A stretch of 36,791 nt of DNA, taken from the IMG/VR virus record IMGVR_UViG_3300021425_000087, positions 1-36,791 of that record. One strand, 5' to 3'. The stretch comes from a virus. The notes under the pieces are model-generated. The model had not been told where the DNA came from. It worked only from the letters and a program-made list of their open reading frames with translations, and did not search any database. Below are positions 11,401 to 17,200 of the stretch, piece by piece (the stretch's first letter is position 1; each line of letters opens with the position of its first letter). Position numbers and translations under genes: made by a program.

Positions 11401-12236
11401 TTATTGAAGATTTACATTCTACAGTGTATACTCTTGGTTCTATAATCAACACATTTACTTCATTTGATGCTAGTGCTATCAAGATTGCTGAAATCAACAT
11501 TGAAACCGAACCTCACGTTGTTCGTCATATCACAGAAATTACATCAACTGTTTCCGATGTTGATACATTTGTAACTACGTTTAGTTTAATTGTTGGTTCT
11601 AGAGCAGATGGTGTTGGTGGATCTGCTATTCAAGTTCCATATAAATTTGCCACTGTTGATTTCATTATCGAAGAATATGTATTAGAAACATATATCAAAT
11701 TGAGATCTGGAACTAATTTTACTTTGGCAAATCCATACAATGAAGTAATCTTTAGAGACGGGTCAACCTTCCTGGTAGAAAACGGAGATCAAAATGTTCC
11801 AACAGGATTTGAAGATTATACTCTTGGCAACGTTGGATTAACATTAGGATCTTTTGAAAATAATGCCTTAGTCGATTCTGGAATTAGTTCTGGTTTGACT
11901 TTAAGTGACTTAGATACAATCTATCCAACATTGACTATACGTGACTTCGAGTTTAGACAAGATTCTGCTCTTATTGGTAATGGAGATAGATTTAACCTTG
12001 GTATTCCATCTTATCAACAACCTGTTGCTATTAGTTCTTCTTCTGGAACTATTGGTGGTAGTATTGTTGTACAAAGTACAGAATACTTTGCTGATGAGGG
12101 ATACTTATTTACAAGTAGCGGAAATGTTATTCAATATACTTCCAAGAGCACCACTACATTTAATGGATGTACACTATTCCGCGGAGCAAATTCTATTGCC
12201 GCTGGTGATAACCTGATTCCGTTCTCAATCGTATAA
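2496..12236 (+). CDS. 7: Giant baseplate wedge protein gp7 homologue with large insertions (3,246 residues)
   Basis: It occupies the gp7 position between gp6 and gp8 and resembles the C-terminal half of T4 gp7 as I recall it. An N-terminal FxxFVEKYY helix (about 28-35) is followed by KFYKSKG (193-199) and VKFIFNSIIN, then EDLIGQVI (253-260) and DNVTYVG. Much later come VWRDLIKET and H1865-P-A-G-F, matching the HPVGF region of T4 gp7. T4 gp7 is about 1,030 residues; here the core segments are separated by about 1,500 residues and followed by about 1,370 more. Inserted material includes five IGDE-type beta modules, many GxGY repeats, a YHYH-like domain (about 755-865), three or more GVxQ beta modules (1989-2250) and a Thr/Ser/Val-rich stretch (about 2800-3040). 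gp7 initiates wedge assembly by binding gp10 and gp8. The frame is intact throughout. The ATG lies four bases after the gp6 stop. Confidence 0.82.
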   Translation: MAPKKRRLSSLVESQLPGFIQYEYENFSKFVEKYYEQQESVGQPIDIISNLGKYRDIDTYEKHLLQQSSTLVSNIAADSTTFEIADATSFPEENGYIKIGDEILFYQSRTGNVLEEVSRGVSGNTTLGDLYHSSTFVTTAAAPHYQSDVVYNVSNLFLYALVKEFEKTYLSSFPEAYLKDEVDKRILIKNITKFYKSKGTDRSVKFIFNSIINKDPNDIPVVVSPKESTLKASTSDWSQDYYLSVKIVNGDAEDLIGQVITQNLDPFNSNITFASGVVDNVTYVGNDEFDGYYKVILEKSSVNGEFAVAGRTKTLVGLTAQATTDDRITVKSTMGFPKSGKLLIGDEVIIYKDKTVNQFIISERIGPIRNHSADKNVYTYVDITSSDVRLISLGMVYNLSPVVSAPYSVAGERVQISKPGFETLDPIIYDLENKKNRWLVNTTGSFASVKTATQNFTSDVSAVFEDEQYYYVASSSLPSQDVLTNTTYSEVLSDQKNLKIIRKRPSTTTEVYKTTNRDVGVFIDGVPAIGYKDTEFLKYGEIVSTTVTNKGNSYAAAPFVLINERTNLARCTLSGSTVDQIEILTNQVFEEDPTIRITSGEGAVLKAVVTKGVITSMDVIDPGRYYSSPPNIRIVDNLGKGAFAEYEAILTPDGKLDGARKISGGRFYTSGQVNVVVEAVGRNASGVCEIKKWVYDRYNRYKNNLDSNNGTILPNYNPGKGFGYAYLANPDKLRERAYSSPLEYSQNKANATKKHSPILGFAYDGNPIYGPYGYSVPTNSASAVQRLSTGYRINGSRPNGPDTGRYPLGTFIDDYKWTPSINSGKTELDQNNGRYCVTPEYPNGTYAYFITIDDNEVPQFPYILGENFYSLPVDSNYNSNISQDDIPFGVKSLRTTTSEQNGGAFFGSIKDVKSGNISSAYIETTRDYFSPGGDVYINNDGTGGFGAVVKVDEVTGKTVQSIESQETKAVKISTVQPAYFFEGDEIIQVDSQGNSFVGGEVIGDVINENTFVLRNVSGASNFKIESGSTIQSETLVQRVVLDIDASFTIGSTIRLTNDDDEDVATGLILETTTRQNSLTIKVDNTNEPFYATGDYYLRSSTLSDTNRAEVISVNSLSSGLEPFEIDDNIAIVQTDGDHNLGINDKVNVIVIPNDATTTTTYYVRKRLYQRATVLAPSHSSVIEDKGLGSFDILNSGLEYTSNTYEDVELIFQDSNLARANIGKLGDSGNARATVVVSSPGGLGTGTVSSIIITDKGSGYRTGDILTIRDSDLGRVSNPVTTQRFTLQVDHVGFASSNTTLYLSNVNNLSQEDLIKIGPETLKITRVDTQTKTVTVERGQEGTVPTNHYDRASVSLVNSYYRFDDNFRPFGDGITKPYLLDYDQDTQEIFVGYDYNVANPQKIAQSTSFFDNSVPRKLVQMRSVQDAAYNLEFSTDNTNFEVNPIINIQKYYRYTFDVSHVSMADTYLDFSASANYNIFTEEKEVSNISPGSAGSFVSIKLGFGPAISNNNFQNQQPINYQNYFYFIKVSPNVDTNNSYLRIINDPLTSINTVNYVTPNKFVYSMAEIPAYDGSGDISYTTTSREAIGGLTKIKIVNTGENYNLLPTVKGISLSSEFEADVEPFYDEINQVITGFNIIDGGSNYSKPVAVVTDGDGSGYVYECDTRSGKLTSVRIVKKGQGFTYKPSVRIIESDIKVYLESNNIGLPKNIQISNPGRGFNADESLLSTYKSPTTFVLRNISDKFFFGEKIIQDSTGATAIVSENGYREGSNLLKVNSLSGVFKNGEEIKSAIGSRTATLYAQLSTEFDPEIKSYVDNFGFYTSDRGKLSNNNQRLQDSYFYQDYSYVLKSKTSIEVWRDLIKETTHPAGFQLFGEMVIDSKAEAPMPTSQPTLNYVSVIELPTVQITSLSSSRVITVIQEKFENTIIEDGVGSVSVDTFDTTETNTYNVSLTPAFDGRFDPNTGQVIGTKTFTMVDKVSGNALTLSRNEQLFVTLDSVIQEPGVSYTINGSSITFAQAPFGDRVIEGQDVYAVKFFGRAIKFKNPTLNTRYFRKLQNIADQFDGVQFEFDLYWEDGSIVKTDPNENLIVALNGVVQKARGNETEPFGNSYSIIRDEDVSVADKIRFSKPPIDNEDLYGPPEELPEELKAYEKCFIYSIGSYQRLKINSRLYEYRFGGPYLIQDEITNEIRKVDDSSYALVFIDGVLQQEGKSYQIVGPNITFTEPLKSYEDATGLRVTQDVNIILMYGRDVPRTLTFYEFEPNAFNNVLRVTLSGTGVSQNLLDEYDIKESNQRVYFTQGSTLVGKIASYSVQSADEIIINFVNPLNVKLDSDTPLTLNDLDHFGMGNYYSTDIPGTYTVSYEYKKDEDGDRVLERYVPQWLYGLVAGNRAWNNRNSMFANLIPGDKILIDGESKYRTVTATPDTAKAMNYRDGDLVQTAIYAKANVTDYNGDTQGVGLSLTANISGGAVQTLNVADVEWNQRDLQLYFEQDILLQPTAYEYYTTPEVHFIPVDGNGGGAKAEVIAYGGQILDVVLTEGGSGYTQPPKVVVARRFKRIKENARKVDTLIKLGVQSVKGVGSPISSVSEVILFGDGDTNAIFSLVTFGGSSGSVVSTADQITTNIQTLPGEERQVRMTDEKFPTEARVQSPVPYIPQITDHNVDRVITQVVGGVVGFEIDTSINTIEVEELTAIIQIPARKAFVPKGLPSLNGYGTFLDAPLAQVINAPDNYREIVYVANTSRFPDTPSRLRIGRELLFYREKQEDRFLGVSRGWLGTPADVHNAGDLVLHEPEFVTLLSGGVTEIYTEVSVSSASTARRESKFTIQSISDVQVVESSIHEIENEFQIEVDQFEPDVIKQITIIPPTSYNIVTEVHSTTSRISFASATPRDIAGFISTEVVTIEETSLQLTQEDKILIEPKSTITSVTIGSVASTAASTSQVVTVSNEPTLVTNQVQVETISSINSVTTTIIEDLHSTVYTLGSIINTFTSFDASAIKIAEINIETEPHVVRHITEITSTVSDVDTFVTTFSLIVGSRADGVGGSAIQVPYKFATVDFIIEEYVLETYIKLRSGTNFTLANPYNEVIFRDGSTFLVENGDQNVPTGFEDYTLGNVGLTLGSFENNALVDSGISSGLTLSDLDTIYPTLTIRDFEFRQDSALIGNGDRFNLGIPSYQQPVAISSSSGTIGGSIVVQSTEYFADEGYLFTSSGNVIQYTSKSTTTFNGCTLFRGANSIAAGDNLIPFSIV
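2736..3620 (+). repeat. IGDE-type beta module in gp7, first two copies
   Basis: Residues about 81-128 and 326-375 of gp7 share a pattern of a Phe-Pro turn, a GxLxIGDExIxY strand pair, and an F-x-x-x-x-R-G ending. Examples are KIGDEILFY and LIGDEVIIY. Three more distant copies lie at about 6388-6556 (DLIKIGPETL), 10687-10857 (LRIGRELLFY, ending RGWLGTPADVH) and 12057-12224 (more degenerate). The pattern is common in phage tail and baseplate proteins. The first copy lies inside the conserved gp7 core, so it is itself an insertion. Confidence 0.6.
4758..5090 (+). other. YHYH-like domain within gp7
   Basis: Residues about 755-865 of the gp7 homologue carry GFAYDGNPIYGPYGY (760-774), the hallmark of the YHYH domain family. 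Downstream lie a GTFIDDYKWT segment, NNGRYCVTPEYPNG, and FPYILGE. The family's Y-H-Y-H position reads Y846-A-Y-F849, so both histidines are missing and any metal-linked role is doubtful. The domain is probably structural here. It sits in the middle of the large insertion that separates the two halves of the gp7 core. Confidence 0.65.
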
Positions 12237-12245
12237 ATATAAATA
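12232..12245 (+). promoter_or_regulatory. Two overlapping late promoter octamers before gp8
   Basis: Two perfect TATAAATA octamers overlap by two bases, at 12232-12239 and 12238-12245. The stop codon of gp7 (TAA, 12234-12236) is inside the first. They are six bases apart and would give two start sites half a helical turn apart, with leaders of roughly 34 and 40 bases. The gp8 ribosome site GAGAGAG follows at 12271-12277. Confidence 0.75.
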
Positions 12246-12284
12246 AATCAGACAAAACGTTCACACCCCCGAGAGAGTTTATCA

Positions 12285-14153
12285 ATGGCTGCTATCATCT
12301 CAGATAAGTTTAGAATTTTTAATGCTTCCCAGTTTCTAGAATCACTGAGTGAAGCAGAAGATACGAAGATGTATTTCTTCGTAGGTCGTCCCCAGCGTTG
12401 GGATGCTTACCTTGAAATCTTCAGTGCTAATGCCACAGCATTCGTTCCTGGTAACGAGGTATATGTTGGTGGTACTTATGGCACTGCCACTTTTAAAGCA
12501 GAAGTTAGAGAAGTATACGAAAATTCACTTCTCCTATTCCAAATTGGTCCAACCACAAACGCTACTCCTGGAGTAGGTGCTCAACTCAAGGGATGGAATG
12601 GAACTGCTGATACTGGCGCTCAAGCATTGACTGGTGTTTATCGTTACGCCACAGAGGACGTTCCCCCTGTACCTCTAGACAACCAGGCAGAAAAGTATGA
12701 TATCTATGATGATATCATTGCTGCTAAGCGTATTACCACCGATTTCGCCCGTAGCGTAATCCGTCGTTTCAACTGGGACATCTCTGCTAACCCAGTATTC
12801 GACATGTGGAAGCCCGACTACTCCACAACGCCTGGTTCTGGTGGTCAGATCGGTAAGGCAGCTGCTACTGGCGCTACGAACATTGCCGACGCCAAGTACT
12901 ATCTAATCAATTCTCAGTATGAGGTATTTAAGTGCCTCTACAATGGTCAAAATCCTGCCAACACAAGCGGTCAAGTTGCTACCAACGAACCCAAGACCAC
13001 TCCTTCTGCTGGTCAAGGTTCTTATGATGCTGCCACTGGCAAATTCACCGAAGATGCTTCTGCTCCTGGTGGATATATCTGGAAGTATATGTACACCATC
13101 CCAACTGATGATGTATTACGCTTCTTATCTACTGACTTTATGCCAATCGTTCTTCCAACGAACCAGTCACGTATCGATACTGAAGCAATCTCTACTGCTG
13201 CTCCTAACTCCATCGATGTTGTTCTAATTGAAGACGCTGGAACTAATCTTCCTAATGGTACTCATTATGCTCCTATTCTTGGAGATGGTACTGGCGGTGT
13301 TGCCGAAATCGTAGTTGCTGGTGGTATTGTTACTGATGTCACCGTTACTGCTGGTGGTAGTGGATATACCTACGCTTCTATCGCTCTAGAAACTGGTCTT
13401 CTAAATGGCGATCCTGCTTGGACTGGTGCTGCTTATGGTCTCTACACTTCAAGTGCTTTCTCTGCTCCTGTCACCGTAGGTGCCACAGCGACTGGTGCTC
13501 TTGAAGTCATTCTACCTCCTCAAGGTGGCCACGGTTCGAACTTCGAAGAAGAGCTCAATGCCAAGCGTGTTATGACGAACATCCGTCTAACTTATGCTGA
13601 AGGATCTGGCGACTTCCCTGTTGATAACGACTTCCGTCGTATCGGTATTATCAAGGATCCATATGCTTTCGGTACTACAACCGTCGCTTCTACCAGCACA
13701 CTAAATGGTGTATATGCTGCTAGAATTGAGAACGCTACTGCTGACTATCAGGTTGATGAAACAATCCGTCAAGCAGCTGCTGCTGGTGGTTTTGCTTACG
13801 GCACCGTAGTTTCTTGGGAACTAGATGCTGGTAATGCTGGTCCTGGTGGATCTGGTGTCCTCAAGTGGATCCAGTCACCTTCACTTCACACCGATGCTGG
13901 TGTCGTAAGAGCTTTCGAAGCATCAGCTAACAATATTGAGGGTCTTTCTTCACTTGCTGCTGGTGACGTTATCACCACTGCTGATGATCCTGTAGCAGCG
14001 AACGCGACTCTAGGTGGCGTTACGTTCTCGAATGGTCTTGCTACCCCAGAGATCGAAAACAACTCTGGTGAGATCATCTATGTTGAGAACCGTCGTCTCA
14101 TCACACGTGCTGCTGACCAGATCGAAGATATCAAACTCGTTATCGAGTTCTGA
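12285..14153 (+). CDS. 8: Baseplate wedge subunit gp8
   Basis: At 622 residues it is nearly twice T4 gp8 (about 334), which binds gp7 and gp6 as a dimer in each wedge. Visible T4-like landmarks are DKFRIFNASQF near the N-terminus, FFVGRPQRWD (31-40), GGYIWKYMYTIP before the centre, FRRIGIIKDP in the last third, and the C-terminal SGEIIYVENR with AADQIEDIKLVIEF, which matches the T4 C-terminus as I recall it. A segment at about residues 305-410 holds a GGSGY beta repeat and has no counterpart in T4 gp8. Arginine is mostly CGT here, unlike the AGA-rich neighbours. Two overlapping late promoters and a GAGAGAG ribosome site lie just upstream, so it is probably expressed as its own late unit. Confidence 0.92.
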   Translation: MAAIISDKFRIFNASQFLESLSEAEDTKMYFFVGRPQRWDAYLEIFSANATAFVPGNEVYVGGTYGTATFKAEVREVYENSLLLFQIGPTTNATPGVGAQLKGWNGTADTGAQALTGVYRYATEDVPPVPLDNQAEKYDIYDDIIAAKRITTDFARSVIRRFNWDISANPVFDMWKPDYSTTPGSGGQIGKAAATGATNIADAKYYLINSQYEVFKCLYNGQNPANTSGQVATNEPKTTPSAGQGSYDAATGKFTEDASAPGGYIWKYMYTIPTDDVLRFLSTDFMPIVLPTNQSRIDTEAISTAAPNSIDVVLIEDAGTNLPNGTHYAPILGDGTGGVAEIVVAGGIVTDVTVTAGGSGYTYASIALETGLLNGDPAWTGAAYGLYTSSAFSAPVTVGATATGALEVILPPQGGHGSNFEEELNAKRVMTNIRLTYAEGSGDFPVDNDFRRIGIIKDPYAFGTTTVASTSTLNGVYAARIENATADYQVDETIRQAAAAGGFAYGTVVSWELDAGNAGPGGSGVLKWIQSPSLHTDAGVVRAFEASANNIEGLSSLAAGDVITTADDPVAANATLGGVTFSNGLATPEIENNSGEIIYVENRRLITRAADQIEDIKLVIEF

Positions 14154-14161
14154 TTTGGTTT

Positions 14162-14210
14162 TTACTCCGCTAAATACTTCAACGATAATGTAGAGTATTT
14201 GGCGGAGTAA
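14162..14210 (+). promoter_or_regulatory. 17-bp hairpin sequestering the ribosome site of the 2,690-residue gene
   Basis: The arms 14162-14178 and 14194-14210 pair over 17 bases with one G-U wobble (T14171 with G14201); T14179-G14193 can extend it by a second wobble. The loop is about 13-15 bases. The 3' arm contains GGCGGAG (14201-14207), the only Shine-Dalgarno for the ATG at 14212. The 5' arm contains the late octamer at 14169-14176. There is no T-run after the stem, so it is not an ordinary intrinsic terminator. In read-through RNA the ribosome site would be paired; in RNA started at the embedded promoter the 5' arm would be missing. Confidence 0.8.
14169..14176 (+). promoter_or_regulatory. 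Late promoter octamer inside the hairpin's 5' arm
   Basis: GCTAAATA matches the T4 late octamer at six of eight positions and is the same form as the octamer before the giant fibre gene (27883-27890). By T4 spacing the start site would be near 14182, in the hairpin loop. The RNA would then have a leader of about 30 bases with an exposed GGAG. It would drive the DUF4815-type gene and the 66-residue gene. Confidence 0.6.
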
Positions 14211-14211
14211 C

Positions 14212-17200
14212 ATGCCACAGAAGACTAATCTTAATGTAGCACCATATTATGATGATTTTGATGCTGACAAGAACTTTTATAAAGTTCTATTCAGACCTGG
14301 ATACTCGATCCAGACTAGGGAGTTAACATCTCTACAATCGATCCTCCAGAATCAAATTGAGAGTTACGGTAAGTTCTTGTTCAAACAAGGACAGCAAGTA
14401 ATTCCTGGTGAGGTTGGTTTAAATACCAAACTTGACTTTGTTAAATTGTCTTCTGTATCGGAGGTTGCTGTCAATGAAGGTGGACAAATTGTCTACAAAA
14501 AGTATGACATTAAACAACTAGTTAATACTGACCTTAGGGGAATCAATTCGGGGGTTGTCGGTAAGGTCGTATCAGCAGAATATGGGTCTGACGTAGAAGC
14601 TGATACATTGTTTGTCAAGTATACAACTAGTGGTGACGCTAATAACGAATCTACTTTTAGACAAGGTGAAACACTTGAAGTTATCGGTGGCATCAATACT
14701 CCATTACTCGTAGTTGGTACTGATGGTAGTGTTCTACCAACCAGTATTAACGTAACCGATCCTGTCTCTGGAAATGTTAACTCGTTTAGCAGTCCAGCGA
14801 TGGGATTTGCTACTGCGGTTGAAGTTCAGGAAGGTATTTACTTTGTAAATGGTTTCTTTGTCAAGAATCAAAAACAACTTCTTATTATTAATAAGTATTA
14901 TGACAAAGCTTCTGCTAAGGTAGGATTTACAATTAACGAAGATATTGTAACTCCAGAAGAAGATGCCTCTTTGTATGACAATGCTAGGGGTTTCTCTAAC
15001 GCTTCTGCTCCTGGTGCTCATCGACTTAGTATTGATTTAACTTTAACTAAGTTTGATTATGGAGCAAATACAGATAAGAATTTTATTCAACTTCTCCAGA
15101 TCAAGAATGGTACGGTAGAGAAACAGGTAAAGGCAGCAGATTACTCTCTACTAGAAGAAACACTGGCAAGAAGAACATATGATGAATCAGGTGACTATGT
15201 TGTAGATGATTTTGATTATTCTATTAGAGAATACTACCAAAAAGGATTTAATAACGGCGTATATGCTCTCAGCGAAGAAACTGGTCTAGTTAATGGATAC
15301 AGTGAAGTAGAAGCCGCTGATAGAATGGTTCTTACTGTAAGTTCTGGTAAGGCATATGTCAAGGGTTATGAAATTGTTAATAAAGAGTCGAAACCACTAG
15401 AAGTAGAGAAAGGAAGAGATACTCTCACTAGAGATAACGTCACGTTAAAGAGTCGTGGACTTCCAGAATTTAACATTACTAATGTATATGGTTCTGTACC
15501 TTTAAACAATGTCGGAGATACTATTACAGGATATCCCACAGTAACTCTAAATTCAACATTTACCGATGGTACAATTGGATTCTCTGGTTTAGAGGCATCT
15601 TCATATTACAAGAAAACTGTTAATAGAAGATCTCAACAACTTGGTATCAACACTGGTATTAAAACTATTTGGGTTGAAATTTCTGGAGCAATTCCATCTA
15701 ATACTGATGGTATCCCCAGCACCTTATGGTTTGTTACCACAAGAGGATCTGGAACTGTTGTTGGAAAATCTGTTGATGTGATTGCTAAATCATTAGTAAC
15801 TAGAGAAGATATTGCGGCAGCAACGACATTTGCCGAACTTACTGTTATTGGTGACAAGGCAATCTTAGATGAGTTCTTGCTTGAGTATGATACAGGTTTT
15901 GAAAATGTTTTTGAAAAATACCTATATCAAACCGAATCTGCTATGCAGTCCGAGACAGGACCTTGGGGCGTAATCAAGGACTATAATCGTAGTATTACTC
16001 CAGTAATTGGATTAGCAAAACCCAAGAACTTTAGGCTCATTAATAGGGCATTAGGATTTAATCCAGATACAGATATTATTCTGTCTAGAGGTAGATCTGG
16101 AACCCAAACTCCTTATGACGCTACATTTGGATTCAGTTATTTTAATCCAACATTCTTCACAAAACTAACGTTAGATAGAAACATAGCAGATGGCACCTTT
16201 ACAAAAGGTAAGTACATCTACGGAAAAGAAAGTAAAGCATATGCTGTCATCGAAAATGACACCACAGAAAACTTCTCTGGAAATAACACGCTATTCGTAA
16301 CTACTTTATTTGGACAGTTTATTCCTGGCGAAACTATTATTGATGAAGCAAATAACACTATTAAGATTGCTAAGAACAACACTCTGTCACACTTTGTTGT
16401 CACCAAACGAGGTGCTAATTATGATGGTTCTGAGAACATGTTCATCAATGGTGCTGAGTACGATCAATCCAAGATTGATCTATCATACACATCAGATGGA
16501 ACATCAATTGTATCTGCTGTAATTTTAGATCAAAAAGTTCGTAATATCGAGTATTTCTCTCCACCTACAGTTACATTAACTGGAGATGCTGATAACAATA
16601 CTCCTGCTATCATTGTTCCTGTATTGTTTAGAGATGCTGTCCTCACATACACCCCTCAAAATGTAAAGTCATTTGCTTCGGTATACAATAATTACACCTT
16701 CACAGCAGACATTGATGTATCATCCTCATCTTATGCCACATACACTCAAATTAGTGACTTTAGTTTCTTTGGAACCCAAGGAGGAAAATATCTTGAGTGT
16801 AATGGATTTGGTGCTAACTTAACTGGATTAATCCAGGGAGACATTATTCAGTTTACTGATGCCAACAACAACGTAATTAGAACAGTTGTACAATACGTTA
16901 CCGAACCTTCTGGTATTGATAAGTCAAGAATTTATCTCGATTATTCTCTACCAGCTGATGTTGTAAACGCCACTATTATTAAATTACGTCCAAGAATTGC
17001 TAACTCTTCATCCTCATTGGTATTCCCAACAGGAAGCAAGCAGGTTGCTTCTTTGGTTAGTGACACCAGTGATACTAAGTTTAAGTATTACATTAGAAAA
17101 GATTTTGTAACTGAACTTTCTTCTGCTGGCGGACTACTAACCTTTACTGCTCAATTGCCAGTTGGTACACAAAAGTTTGTTGGATTTACTGAAGAGAACT

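Noticed and set aside
14161-14211. Intrinsic terminator reading of the 17-bp hairpin
   Set aside because: The T-run lies before the stem on the plus strand, not after it, and the minus strand also has no T-run after the stem.
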